Positions 33,292 through 41,716 of a stretch of DNA of 64,000 bases are shown piece by piece (position 1 is the first letter of the stretch; each line of letters starts with the position of its first letter). Origin of the DNA: Lachnospiraceae bacterium (lineage in GTDB: Bacteria > Bacillota > Clostridia > Lachnospirales > Lachnospiraceae); the NCBI GenBank assembly GCA_015258065.1, contig JABZIZ010000009.1, forward strand, positions 38,469 through 102,468, in the 5' to 3' direction. A model generated the notes under the pieces. The model was not told the DNA's origin, did no database searches, and saw only the letters and a list, made by a program, of their open reading frames with translations. The translations under genes were made by a program, and so were the position numbers.

Positions 33292-33930
33292 CTATTGATC
33301 TTCATCCTCTATTTCGACCCGGTGCTGTGCATTCACCTTCACCTTCCCTCTGGAAATCCAATCAACTGCCAACGGAAGAATCTGCCATTCTGCCTGTTCC
33401 ATGATTCTTTTTTGCAAAGACTGCGGCGTATCTCCCTGTCTGACATCCACTGCCTTTTGTAAGAGAATCGGACCGGTATCCATGCCCTTGTCTACAAAGT
33501 GCACCGTTGCGCCGCTCACTCTTACTCCCCTTTGCAGTGCCATTTCATGCACCTTAATTCCGTAGGCTCCTTCTCCGCAAAAAGAAGGAATCAGGGAAGG
33601 ATGGATGTTGATAATCCGGTTTTCAAAATGCATCACAATAGAATCCGGAACCTTTAACAGAAATCCTGCCAGTACAATTAAATCCGGACTTACCTGTAAC
33701 AACAGGTCATAGAGCGCTTCCTCGAATTTCTTTCGATCTGTAAAATCTTTCGGAGAAAAAGACTTGACCGGAATACCGGCATCTTTTGCCCTTTGTAACG
33801 CAAACGCATCTTTCCGATTGGAAAAAACAAGCACAAATTCCGTATCTGCAAGGCGTCCTTCTTTCCTTGCATCGATCAGCGCCTGCAAATTTGTGCCCCC
33901 ACCGGAAACCAGGACCGCACATCTTAACAT
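33292..33930 (-). CDS. purN: Phosphoribosylglycinamide formyltransferase (folate-dependent)
   Basis: A 212-residue enzyme that formylates GAR with 10-formyl-tetrahydrofolate, step three of purine synthesis. It shows the N-terminal VSGGGTNLQALIDA, catalytic IINIHPSLIPSF with the Asn-His pair, and VHFVDKGMDTGPILLQ with the catalytic Asp. ATG 33930 lies inside the end of purM (7-base overlap), indicating coupling. The only departure from the family is the short charged C-terminal tail. Confidence 0.97.
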   Translation of the reverse strand: MLRCAVLVSGGGTNLQALIDARKEGRLADTEFVLVFSNRKDAFALQRAKDAGIPVKSFSPKDFTDRKKFEEALYDLLLQVSPDLIVLAGFLLKVPDSIVMHFENRIINIHPSLIPSFCGEGAYGIKVHEMALQRGVRVSGATVHFVDKGMDTGPILLQKAVDVRQGDTPQSLQKRIMEQAEWQILPLAVDWISRGKVKVNAQHRVEIEDEDQ

Positions 33931-34955
33931 AAGTCGATTCCTTTTTCGCCTTTGATGATCTCTCCAACCAAAGCTCCCTGTTCCCCGCTTTCCCTGATCA
34001 CCTGTAGCGCCCTCTCCGCCTCGTTTGGATCCACGGCAAGAACCATCCCCAGTCCCATGTTAAAGGTCTGATACATCATTCTCTCATCGATTCCGCCTTT
34101 TTTTTGCAACAATGAAAAAATCGGAGGAACAGGATAACTGCTCTTGTGGATGACGGCTCTTACCCCGTCTCTCAACATTCTCGGGACATTCTCATAAAAT
34201 CCGCCTCCCGTGATATGGCTGCATCCCTTTACCCGGATTCCATTCTCTTTTAACTGCTTCATCATTTTGACATAGATTTTGGTGGGTGTCAGCAAGACTT
34301 CGCCAAGAGGAGCAGACAGTTCCTCATAGTAGTGTGAAAGGCTCTCCTCCGTCATATCAAAAACGTTCCGGACAAGAGAAAACCCATTGGAATGAAGGCC
34401 GCTGGAGAAAACGCCGATTAACACGTCTTTCTCCCCGATCTCGTGTCCGTCGATGATTTCTTCTTTCTCTGCAATGCCAACCGCAAAGCCTGCCACATCA
34501 TACTCTTCTTCAGGCATCAGTCCGGGATGTTCTGCCGTCTCTCCCCCGATCAAAGCAGCTCCGCACTGTGCACAGCCATCCGCAATTCCCTTCACAATCC
34601 GGGCAATCTTTTCCGGCTCATTCTTGCCGCAGGCAATGTAATCCAGAAAAAAAAGCGGTTCTCCCCCTGCGCAGGCCACATCATTCACACACATGGCGAC
34701 GCAGTCAATTCCTATGGTGTCATGCCGATTCATTAAGAAAGCCAGCTTCAACTTCGTGCCGACGCCGTCCGTACCGGACAGGAGCACTGGACTCTTCATT
34801 TCCTTGATTTTTTGAAGGGAAAAAACGCCGGAGAAACCGCCAAGAGTCCCCAATACCTCCGGTCGCATTGTTTCTTTGACAGACTGTTTGATCAGCTCGA
34901 CCGATCTGTAACCGGCTTCGATATCTACGCCGGAAGATTTATAATCGAGTCCCAT
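33924..34955 (-). CDS. purM: Phosphoribosylformylglycinamidine cyclo-ligase (AIR synthetase)
   Basis: A 343-residue ATP-dependent enzyme closing the imidazole ring of AIR, step five of purine synthesis. Family blocks: DYKSSGVDIEAGYRSVE near the N-terminus, LLSGTDGVGTKLKLAF, CVNDVACAGGEPLFFLDY, IGGETAEHPGLM and CSHITGGGFYENVPRML. ATG 34955 has GGGAGGAA upstream. The leader before it consists of 10-bp purine-rich tandem repeats. It uses the FGAM made by PurL encoded elsewhere in the window. Confidence 0.98.
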   Translation of the reverse strand: MGLDYKSSGVDIEAGYRSVELIKQSVKETMRPEVLGTLGGFSGVFSLQKIKEMKSPVLLSGTDGVGTKLKLAFLMNRHDTIGIDCVAMCVNDVACAGGEPLFFLDYIACGKNEPEKIARIVKGIADGCAQCGAALIGGETAEHPGLMPEEEYDVAGFAVGIAEKEEIIDGHEIGEKDVLIGVFSSGLHSNGFSLVRNVFDMTEESLSHYYEELSAPLGEVLLTPTKIYVKMMKQLKENGIRVKGCSHITGGGFYENVPRMLRDGVRAVIHKSSYPVPPIFSLLQKKGGIDERMMYQTFNMGLGMVLAVDPNEAERALQVIRESGEQGALVGEIIKGEKGIDLC

Positions 34956-34960
34956 GGCAT

Positions 34961-35039
34961 TTCCTCCCTTTATTTTCCCTCATTTTCCTTTGCTTTCCTT
35001 TACTTTCTTTTATATTCCTTTACTTTCCTCATTTTCCTT
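34961..35039 (-). repeat. Degenerate 10-bp tandem repeats between purE and purM
   Basis: On the coding strand about eight units resembling GGAAAGTAAA run almost continuously (for example GGAAAGTAAA, GGAATATAAA, AGAAAGTAAA, GGAAAGCAAA, with GGAAAATGA variants) up to the purM ribosome site, which itself looks like one more unit. The period is close to one helical turn. Confidence 0.7.
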
Positions 35040-35068
35040 CAGGGATCCTGTTTTGACTTGATCCGCCT

Positions 35069-35575
35069 TTATTTCGCGTAGTTACGATATCCCGTTTCCT
35101 GCAACTTCTGATCTTTTTCTCTGACCGCATCCGCCTGCCTCTGCGCATATCCCTTTAATTGCTCTAAGAGACTCGGATTCGAAATCGCCAGAATCTTCAC
35201 CGCTAAAATTCCGGCATTGGCGCCTCCGTTAATGGCGACCGTAGCGACCGGAATGCCGGAAGGCATCTGTACAATCGAATAAAGAGAATCCCTTCCTCCT
35301 AAGGACGTGGTGTGCATCGGTACCCCGATCACCGGCAGGGGAAAGAGGGCCGCACACATTCCCGGCAAATGCGCTGCCATGCCGGCTCCTGCAATAATCA
35401 CCTTGCAGCCCCTTTCTTCCGCCCCTTTGGCAAAAGCAAAAAAGTCATCCGGCTCCCGGTGTGCAGAAAGAATCCGCATTTCATAGGAAATCTCAAATTG
35501 ATCTAACACCTCCGCCGCCTTGGACATCACAGCCAGATCCGAATCGCTCCCCATCACAATCTCTACCTGTGCCAT
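35069..35575 (-). CDS. purE: 5-(carboxyamino)imidazole ribonucleotide mutase (PurE)
   Basis: A 168-residue octameric enzyme interconverting N5-CAIR (or AIR plus CO2) and CAIR. The signature blocks MGSDSDLAVMSKA, SAHREPDDFF with the catalytic His, and GAGMAAHLPGM are all present. No purK is seen in the window, so it could be a class II (AIR carboxylase-type) enzyme; the sequence alone does not settle this for me. ATG 35575 follows AAGGAAG. It opens the purEMND block. Confidence 0.95.
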   Translation of the reverse strand: MAQVEIVMGSDSDLAVMSKAAEVLDQFEISYEMRILSAHREPDDFFAFAKGAEERGCKVIIAGAGMAAHLPGMCAALFPLPVIGVPMHTTSLGGRDSLYSIVQMPSGIPVATVAINGGANAGILAVKILAISNPSLLEQLKGYAQRQADAVREKDQKLQETGYRNYAK

Positions 35576-35605
35576 CTTCTTCCTTTCTGATACATTCTGT
35601 ATCTC

Positions 35606-36097
35606 CTAGTGCATCAACTGTCCTAAAAGAATCATCCCGATTTCCCCCGCTATAACGACTGCGTTCAATGCAATCCCTAAATTCGGAAAGAAGGGATAGA
35701 TATCCTGTTCCAACCTGGATAAGATGCCAAACAACTCTCCCCCAATCGCAAAAACGACGGCAAGGAGAAACGCCGCCACACTTCTTGCTCCCGCTCTTCC
35801 TCCGCCTTGGTATGCCAGATCAATGGCGCCCGTGAGCAGAACGAAGGCAAAAAGACCGAGCAGTGTGGAAAAAATCCCCCTCCAAGGATGCTTGTTGTCT
35901 GTAAAAATATATCTGCTTCTTCTGATCGGAGGTCTTAACCTCCACTTCGACATGCGAAGCCCCGGGAGACTCTCCTGTACCTTCTGCAACCAGGTTTCTT
36001 CCTGATTGCCCTCGCCGTAGGCCTCCGCATCCTGAAGAGATGCATCCTTGGAGGAGAGATCATCGATTTTGTTTGTCTCCTGCCTCTGCTCTTTCAT
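35606..36097 (-). CDS. Small membrane protein, DUF6142-like
   Basis: A 163-residue protein: charged N-terminal third (about 1-60), the basic block RRSRYIFTDNKHPWRG, then three hydrophobic spans (about 75-95, 105-125, 135-158) with AYQGGGRAG between the first two. The RYxFTDKKH-plus-three-spans layout resembles a Lachnospiraceae family I recall as DUF6142; function is unknown. ATG 36097 overlaps the stop of the upstream small gene (TGATG), so it is coupled. A longer TTG start at 36100 is less likely. Confidence 0.75.
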   Translation of the reverse strand: MKEQRQETNKIDDLSSKDASLQDAEAYGEGNQEETWLQKVQESLPGLRMSKWRLRPPIRRSRYIFTDNKHPWRGIFSTLLGLFAFVLLTGAIDLAYQGGGRAGARSVAAFLLAVVFAIGGELFGILSRLEQDIYPFFPNLGIALNAVVIAGEIGMILLGQLMH

Positions 36098-36249
36098 CAA
36101 AAGGTAATTCCCTGACGATTCGAAAGCAGTTTTACTCCGCTATAAATCAACATCACACCGGCGATAGCCCCCAGTGCGATTGCGCTGATTCCCATAATGA
36201 CGTTCATGATTCCGCTTCCGCTCATGATTTTATAAGTTTTCTCTTCCAT
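36097..36249 (-). CDS. Very small single- or two-span membrane protein, unknown function
   Basis: A 50-residue protein, MEEKTYKIMSGSG followed by one long hydrophobic stretch with a Gly-rich centre (NVIMGISAIALGAIAGVML) and a short tail. It begins two bases after the pyrE stop and overlaps the following membrane-protein gene, so the three are tightly coupled. Such Gly-rich minimal proteins are common in Lachnospiraceae but uncharacterised. Whether the hydrophobic part crosses the membrane once or as a hairpin cannot be told. Confidence 0.65.
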   Translation of the reverse strand: MEEKTYKIMSGSGIMNVIMGISAIALGAIAGVMLIYSGVKLLSNRQGITF

Positions 36250-36250
36250 C

Positions 36251-36928
36251 TTATCTGGCTCCGTATTCTTTATAATAATCTTCAATGGCTTTTTTCATGA
36301 CATCATCCATCAGGAGTTTTCCCTGTACTTCTCTGCCGTCCAGATATTGAATGACTTCCTCCATCGTAACAATCGCACTTGCAGGAAACCCGTATGTTTC
36401 CTGAATCTCTGCAAGCGCACTTCGATCGGAATGCAATCCCTTTTCCTGACGATTGAGAGAGACGATCAACCCCTTGATGTCCACCTTCGCCTGTGCCCGT
36501 AAAATGGGTACCGTCTCCGCCATAGAGGCTCCGGATGTCGTGACATCTTCGATGATCACCACGCGGTCTCCATCCTGTAAGGAGGATCCTAGCAGAATTC
36601 CCTTATCTCCATGGTCTTTTGCTTCCTTACGATTGGCACAATAGCGGACTTCCTTTCCATACAGCTCGCTGATGGCGCAGGCAGTTGCAACCGCAAGAGG
36701 AATTCCTTTATAGGCTGGTCCAAAAAGGACATCAAACTCCAGCCCATAGCTGTCTTTAATGGCTCTGGCATAAAAAGCGCCAAGCTTCCTTATTTGTCCG
36801 CCCGTCACATAGGCGCCCGCATTCATAAAAAAGGGCGAAACTCTTCCACTTTTTAAGGTAAAGCTTCCGAACTTGAGCACCTCGGATGCAATCATGAATT
36901 CAATAAATTCTTCTTTATAACGCTCCAC
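36251..36928 (-). CDS. pyrE: Orotate phosphoribosyltransferase
   Basis: A 225-residue enzyme converting orotate and PRPP to orotidine 5'-phosphate. The PRPP loop VVIIEDVTTSGASM and the flexible-loop residues around RKEAKDHGDKG are present, as is FTLKSGRVSPFFMN near the N-terminus. The start is taken as GTG 36928 (VERYKEEFIEFM) because AAAGGTGG lies four bases upstream and the family begins here; a longer frame upstream runs into pyrF and does not match. It follows pyrF by 14 bases. Confidence 0.95.
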   Translation of the reverse strand: MERYKEEFIEFMIASEVLKFGSFTLKSGRVSPFFMNAGAYVTGGQIRKLGAFYARAIKDSYGLEFDVLFGPAYKGIPLAVATACAISELYGKEVRYCANRKEAKDHGDKGILLGSSLQDGDRVVIIEDVTTSGASMAETVPILRAQAKVDIKGLIVSLNRQEKGLHSDRSALAEIQETYGFPASAIVTMEEVIQYLDGREVQGKLLMDDVMKKAIEDYYKEYGAR

Positions 36929-36942
36929 TTGACCACCTTTCT

Positions 36943-37863
36943 TTATGACAAGGCAGATGCGATATCTTCTTTCATTTCCAAAACCGCCCCTCTTGCCGCT
37001 TCTTTTACCTCTTCCTTCTCCGGATCGCCATAGAGTCCCTTCTTCCACGCAGCAATGATACCGCGGGAAGAATTAACAATGGCTCCGCTCCCGTCTTTTC
37101 TAAAAAAAGGAACCAAATCCTTTCCGCTTCCGCCTTGCGCCCCGTAACCGGGAACCAGGATCATGGCATGGGGCATGATTTCGCGCAGCGTTTTCCCCAT
37201 TTCCGGATAGGTGGCGCCGACGACCGCTCCTACTTCCGATAAATCTCCCCTTCGCAGCTGCTTTCCCCACTCTTCCACATAGGAACCGACCAGCTCATAG
37301 AGAGGCCTACCCTCCGTCAGCTTGTCCTGCAATTCCCCGCTGGACGGATTGGATGTTTTGACAAGAACAAAAATTCCCTTATCCTCCCTTTTGCAGATAT
37401 CGATAAAGGGCTGTACCCCGTCGCTCCCCAGGTAAGGATTGACGGTTGCAAAGTCCACATCAAAGCCCCTGCAAAACGTATTCCCCACCCTTACGCCACC
37501 TAAATGTCCCTCTGCGTACGCTAGAGAAGTGGAACCGATGTCTCCTCTTTTGATGTCACCGATCACGAGTAGGCCATTTTTTTTACACAGTTGTATCGTC
37601 TTCTCATAGCAGATCAGGCCGGGGATCCCGAGAATCTCATACATGGCGATCTGCGGTTTGACCGCAGGAACGAGATCGGAAACGGCATCAACGATCTCCA
37701 CATTAAACCGATAAAACGCCTCTGCCGCCGCCTCCGGCGTTTCCCCGAACTCTTTCAGACAGGGTTCCAGAATCCGTTTGGGTATAAAGGAAAGCTGCGG
37801 ATCCAGTCCCACGACGATCGGTGCTTTCTTACTGAATATTGCTTCTTGCAATCGCTGCATCAT
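36943..37863 (-). CDS. pyrF: Orotidine 5'-phosphate decarboxylase, type 2
   Basis: A 306-residue enzyme making UMP, the final step of pyrimidine synthesis. The long type 2 form is seen: VVGLDPQLSFIPKR at the N-terminus, catalytic DIKRGDIGSTSLAYAEG, LVPGYGAQGGSGKD and NSSRGIIAAW near the C-terminus. ATG 37863 overlaps the stop of the hydrogenase gene (CAATGATG), so translation is coupled; ATG 37860 directly follows. It is downstream of a hydrogenase-like gene and upstream of pyrE. Confidence 0.97.
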   Translation of the reverse strand: MMQRLQEAIFSKKAPIVVGLDPQLSFIPKRILEPCLKEFGETPEAAAEAFYRFNVEIVDAVSDLVPAVKPQIAMYEILGIPGLICYEKTIQLCKKNGLLVIGDIKRGDIGSTSLAYAEGHLGGVRVGNTFCRGFDVDFATVNPYLGSDGVQPFIDICKREDKGIFVLVKTSNPSSGELQDKLTEGRPLYELVGSYVEEWGKQLRRGDLSEVGAVVGATYPEMGKTLREIMPHAMILVPGYGAQGGSGKDLVPFFRKDGSGAIVNSSRGIIAAWKKGLYGDPEKEEVKEAARGAVLEMKEDIASALS

Positions 37864-39401
37864 TGTTTTACTTCCTCGCTAGGAACCTTATTCTGGTGAT
37901 CCGCGTCGCAGATATCTTCCGGTGTGTTTCCCAGATGGCCATCTCGGAACATGGAGAACTGATCCATCGGATAGTGTTTCAGGTTCTCCAGCACTTTACG
38001 ATTATCCGCCTTGGAAAGGAGCATCGCCCTGGCTTTGGTGATCTCCATCTCCGTCTTGTGCTTCGAAGGGCCTCCCACGCAGCCGCCGGCACAAATCATG
38101 CCTTCCATAAAGTCTTCCTGCATTCTGCCCAGCTTTAACATTAACAGGGCCTTCTTACAGTCACCGCCACCGGCACATTTGAGAAGTTTGATATCGGTGG
38201 TATCCTCTCCCCTCTCCTGCATGCACTCAATCACCGCTCCTGCCACGCCTCCGCTGCTGGCAAAGCGTTTTCCAAAGACAGAGGCCTCCTGATAGGCGTC
38301 CTCATCCGCCTCCAACTCGATGTCTTTGGATCGCATCAGCGCGCGGAACTCGCCGAAGGTGATCGCATAATCTGCGTTTCCGGTCACACTCTTATCCTCC
38401 GCCTCTCCCTTTTTGGCAATGCAGGGGCCGACAAAGACCGTGACACAGCCCGGGTGAATGTACTTGAGATACCTGGAGACCCCGCACATGGGCGATACGG
38501 TAGAAGACATGTTCTGCTCATATTGTTCCGGAAAATGCTTTTTTAACATGTTCTTAAAGGCAGGGCAGCAGGAGGTCGTCATCTTCCGTCCCTCTTTGCG
38601 GGCTTCCGACCATTCCAGTGCCTCATAGGCAGCGGTCATGTCTCCGCCAAGTCCGACTTCCACCATATCGGTAAAACCGAGTGCCTTCAGTGCCTTTCCG
38701 ATGCTTGCCATCGTGATCTTATCGCCAAACTGCCCCTCTGTAGACGGGGCGCACATGGCATAGACTTCTTTCCCTGCCTTGATGGCTTCAATAATCTGCA
38801 CCAGATAGGTTTTGGAACCGATGGCTCCGAAGGGACAGGCGTGAATACAGTGACCGCACTGGATACATTTCTGTTCATTGATCAGACAGAGCCCGTTCTC
38901 ATCATAGGTGATCGCCTCCACCGGACAGGCTTTCTTACAGGGTCTTTCCAGATGCACGATGGCACCATAAGGACAACTCTTGGCACACATGCCGCATTCC
39001 TTGCAGAGATCCGGTGCAATATGCATCTTTAACGGTCCCGGGGAAATCGCATTAAAATGGCAGGAATTCAGACAGGACTTCCCCAGACAAAAACGACAAT
39101 TATCCGTCACCGTATAGGAAGCGATCGGACATGCGTCACAAGCCGCCTCAATCACCTGCACGACATTCCGGTTGTCCGGATCCTTCTCCACGGACTCCGC
39201 ACAAGCCAGACGAATCCTCTGTCTGACAATCTCTCTTTCCTTATATACACAACACCTGTAGGTTGGCTTCGGCCCCGGAATCACCTGATAAACCAACCTT
39301 TCCCGATTGTCCGTCGTGAGTGCGCCCTCCCAGGCCAGTCGACAGACCTCCGTCATAATGTCATGTTTAAAACGCACAATACTTACATCATTGGTTGCCA
39401 T
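37860..39401 (-). CDS. [FeFe] hydrogenase-like iron-sulfur protein
   Basis: A 513-residue cytoplasmic protein. Cys-rich N-terminal part (CDACPIAS and CRFCLGKSC near 88-110), two ferredoxin-type clusters CKECGMCAKSCP (133-144) and CIQCGHCIHACP (179-190), then an H-cluster domain with L1 TSCCPAF (276-282), L2 VGPCIAKKGE (324-333) and L3 MICAGGCVGG (435-444). All four cysteines expected to hold the H-cluster are present; the GPC form of L2 and GGP after L3 differ from classical group A enzymes and fit what I recall of group B. It may evolve or take up hydrogen with ferredoxin, or act as a sensor; activity is unproven. ATG 39401 lies behind CAGGAGAAATT. It overlaps pyrF. Confidence 0.88.
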   Translation of the reverse strand: MATNDVSIVRFKHDIMTEVCRLAWEGALTTDNRERLVYQVIPGPKPTYRCCVYKEREIVRQRIRLACAESVEKDPDNRNVVQVIEAACDACPIASYTVTDNCRFCLGKSCLNSCHFNAISPGPLKMHIAPDLCKECGMCAKSCPYGAIVHLERPCKKACPVEAITYDENGLCLINEQKCIQCGHCIHACPFGAIGSKTYLVQIIEAIKAGKEVYAMCAPSTEGQFGDKITMASIGKALKALGFTDMVEVGLGGDMTAAYEALEWSEARKEGRKMTTSCCPAFKNMLKKHFPEQYEQNMSSTVSPMCGVSRYLKYIHPGCVTVFVGPCIAKKGEAEDKSVTGNADYAITFGEFRALMRSKDIELEADEDAYQEASVFGKRFASSGGVAGAVIECMQERGEDTTDIKLLKCAGGGDCKKALLMLKLGRMQEDFMEGMICAGGCVGGPSKHKTEMEITKARAMLLSKADNRKVLENLKHYPMDQFSMFRDGHLGNTPEDICDADHQNKVPSEEVKQ

Positions 39402-39449
39402 AATTTCTCCTGTCTATTTCCAGCCACAAGCCGCTTAAACTGCAAACAC

Positions 39450-39455
39450 ATTATA
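39450..39455 (-). promoter_or_regulatory. Possible -10 element for the hydrogenase-pyrF-pyrE-pur run
   Basis: A consensus TATAAT on the minus strand in the 64-base gap before the hydrogenase gene. No convincing -35 element is seen at the usual distance, which would fall near the end of the aroD-aroK gene. Confidence 0.4.
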
Positions 39456-39465
39456 ACAGGGGAAA

Positions 39466-40788
39466 TCATTTTTTCCTATATCCAATTGATTGCAACAGAA
39501 CACTTCGTACAATCTCTTCGCAAATTTCCGGTATGCTTTTTCCTTCGGTCACAACTCTGACATCCGACGCTTCTTCATAGTAAGGTCTCCTTTCCTCCAT
39601 CATCTCTGCAATATCCCGAAGCGTCCTTTTATTTTCCAAAAGAGGTCTGGAATGGTCTCCCCTTGTTCTATGAAAAACCGTGAGAAGAGGGGTGTCCAGC
39701 CATACCACTTTTCCACGTTTTCTCATGACATCCACATTGCTCTCACGCAAAACAGCACCTCCTCCGCAAGCAACAACGGTGCCGTCTCCTTCCTGTACCT
39801 CCTCCAAAAGAGCGGTTTCCAGATTCCGGAAGCAGGTTTCTCCTTCCATCAAAAAAAGGTCGGTGATGGTCCTCCCCTCCCTCTTCTCGATCTCCCTATC
39901 CATATCCAGATCACCCGCTGCAAGCAGTCTGTGAAGATAGGCTGCGACTGAGCTCTTGCCACTGCCCATGAAACCGATGAGAAAGAGGTTGGTCCTCCAC
40001 TTCGGAAGGCCCCCGTTTTCCCCCGGTCGCAACATACGATGAAACCCAGTCAGCAGGCGGTACATCTCGACCGCATGAATCTGTCCCGGTGCAGTGGCTT
40101 CTCCTGAAGATGCGAAAGTAGCAAAAGAGCCGTAGCTTTCTCCGATCATACGGCTGATCCTCCCCTGCTCTCCCATGGAAAGCGCAATCAGGGGCTGTCT
40201 TACGCCGGACGCTTCTCTTTTCCTTGCAAGATCCATCAGTCTTAGAACCTCTTTGCCGGTACGAGCCCGATAGGCGATCTTGAGAATATCCGCTTCCAGA
40301 GCCTCCATGTAAAGCAACCTCCTGCAGATTTCTTTCTTTGTGGGTGTTTTCACAAAATCATGATGGGAAGCAATCACCTTGACCCGCTGCTGATGCGCAA
40401 CGGCAATGATTTTTTCTGCCACATCTCCCTTTGCAAAAGCTTCGACATCTATGAAGTCTGCCAGTCCGCTTTCACAGACCATTTTGTTTAAGTCAAAATA
40501 TTCTTCCGTGCTTGCTTCCTTTTCTCCTCCCTCCGCCTTGGTACGAAAGGTAAAGAGAATCGGTTTTCCCGAAAAGATCTGTCGCAGACGCAGAAGAACC
40601 TTCCTTGTTGCTGCAAAATGAAACACCTGCGCAAAGTGGTCCGCCCTCCATTCTACGATGTCGTAGCAGTCGCTTCCATACAGCACTCTACCTTCATGCG
40701 TCTCCCCCCAAGCTTTGGCTACACGGACGATCTCCTCCTCTGTCTCTTGCGCAATCGAAAGAATGATTTGAGGCCTTCTTTCTCTCAT
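39466..40788 (-). CDS. Bifunctional type I 3-dehydroquinate dehydratase / shikimate kinase
   Basis: A 440-residue fusion catalysing two steps of the shikimate pathway. Residues about 1-255 are a type I dehydroquinase: Schiff-base Lys in LKIAYRA, catalytic His in ASHHDF, ALSMGEQGRISR and the closing SGEATAPGQI. After a linker (around FHRMLRPGENGGLPKW) comes shikimate kinase with Walker A GFMGSGKSS, MDREIEKREGRTI, GETCFRNLE and VACGGGAV. Start ATG 40788 is chosen for its GAGGGG site; upstream ATGs at 40815 and 40818 lie too close to their site. It follows aroE by 19 bases. AroD and AroK are usually separate proteins. Confidence 0.92.
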   Translation of the reverse strand: MRERRPQIILSIAQETEEEIVRVAKAWGETHEGRVLYGSDCYDIVEWRADHFAQVFHFAATRKVLLRLRQIFSGKPILFTFRTKAEGGEKEASTEEYFDLNKMVCESGLADFIDVEAFAKGDVAEKIIAVAHQQRVKVIASHHDFVKTPTKKEICRRLLYMEALEADILKIAYRARTGKEVLRLMDLARKREASGVRQPLIALSMGEQGRISRMIGESYGSFATFASSGEATAPGQIHAVEMYRLLTGFHRMLRPGENGGLPKWRTNLFLIGFMGSGKSSVAAYLHRLLAAGDLDMDREIEKREGRTITDLFLMEGETCFRNLETALLEEVQEGDGTVVACGGGAVLRESNVDVMRKRGKVVWLDTPLLTVFHRTRGDHSRPLLENKRTLRDIAEMMEERRPYYEEASDVRVVTEGKSIPEICEEIVRSVLLQSIGYRKK

Positions 40789-40807
40789 TTGCCCCTCACA
40801 CCAATCG

Positions 40808-41716
40808 TTACCCATCATCCCTCTCTTCCCAGGTCACGGAAAGACCGGTAAAAAGCCGAAACGCTTCTTCTCCCTGTTTCAGAAGCATCCCCCTTCCTCC
40901 AATGACTTTACACCCCTCTTCCCTTGCTTTTCTCAGTAAGCGTGTCTCGTCCGGGTGATAAACGATGTCGGCAACGGTCAAATCCTTGTGGAAACAGGCA
41001 TCCTCTAAAAGAATACTTTCTTCTACCTTCGGCGCCATCCCCACATTGGTCGCATTCACCAACAGATCACTATCCTTCACTTCCTTTTGAAAAGACTCCT
41101 GATCCGCCAGGTCAAAGACCTGTATGCGACAGCTGCTTGCAAGAGAATGCATCTGTGCAGCAAATTTTTCCTGTGCATCAAAGGTATGATTTTTCCGTTT
41201 GAAAATCGAAAGGGCACGAGCCCCTTCTTTGACAAGCTGCATCTGAATCGCTCTGCCCGCACCGCCACTTCCGCAAAGAGTCACCTTTTTATCCCGTATG
41301 GAACATCCGTGTGCCAGAAGGTTTTTCGCAAAACCTATGCCATCGGTCATATATCCCTTTAATCTTTCGCCTTCTTTTACAACGGTATTAACGGCACCGC
41401 AGAGCCTCGCCTCCATCGATAGATCGTCTAAGTAGGGGAGAATCTCTGTTTTGCACGGCATCGTCACATTCATCCCTTGAATCCCCAGGAGACGCACCGC
41501 AGAAATGGCCTCCGCGATTTGATCTTCCTGAATGTCAAAGGCAAGATAAACCGCATGGATTCCCCATCTGCGAAAAGCCTCATTATACATCTGCGGAGAG
41601 GCAGAATGTCCGACGGGAGAGCCAATGAGACAATAAAGAGCCGTCTTCCCATCGATTTCTGTACACAGCCGGTCTGTTTGTTTGAAACTTTTAGGTGAAA
41701 AAGGATCTTCTTTCAT
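40808..41716 (-). CDS. aroE: Shikimate dehydrogenase
   Basis: A 302-residue NADP-dependent enzyme reducing 3-dehydroshikimate to shikimate. Substrate-site blocks LIGSPVGHSASPQMYN, GMNVTMPCKTEILPY with the catalytic Lys, and NTVVKEGERLKGYMTDG; nucleotide-binding GSGGAGRAI; C-terminal VNATNVGMAP and ADIVYHPDETRLL. An N-terminal extension of about 25 residues precedes the fold. ATG 41716 overlaps the stop of the upstream surface-protein gene (ATGA) with AGGAG two bases before it; ATG 41737 is an alternative. It supplies the substrate for the shikimate kinase half of the next gene. Confidence 0.95.
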   Translation of the reverse strand: MKEDPFSPKSFKQTDRLCTEIDGKTALYCLIGSPVGHSASPQMYNEAFRRWGIHAVYLAFDIQEDQIAEAISAVRLLGIQGMNVTMPCKTEILPYLDDLSMEARLCGAVNTVVKEGERLKGYMTDGIGFAKNLLAHGCSIRDKKVTLCGSGGAGRAIQMQLVKEGARALSIFKRKNHTFDAQEKFAAQMHSLASSCRIQVFDLADQESFQKEVKDSDLLVNATNVGMAPKVEESILLEDACFHKDLTVADIVYHPDETRLLRKAREEGCKVIGGRGMLLKQGEEAFRLFTGLSVTWEERDDG

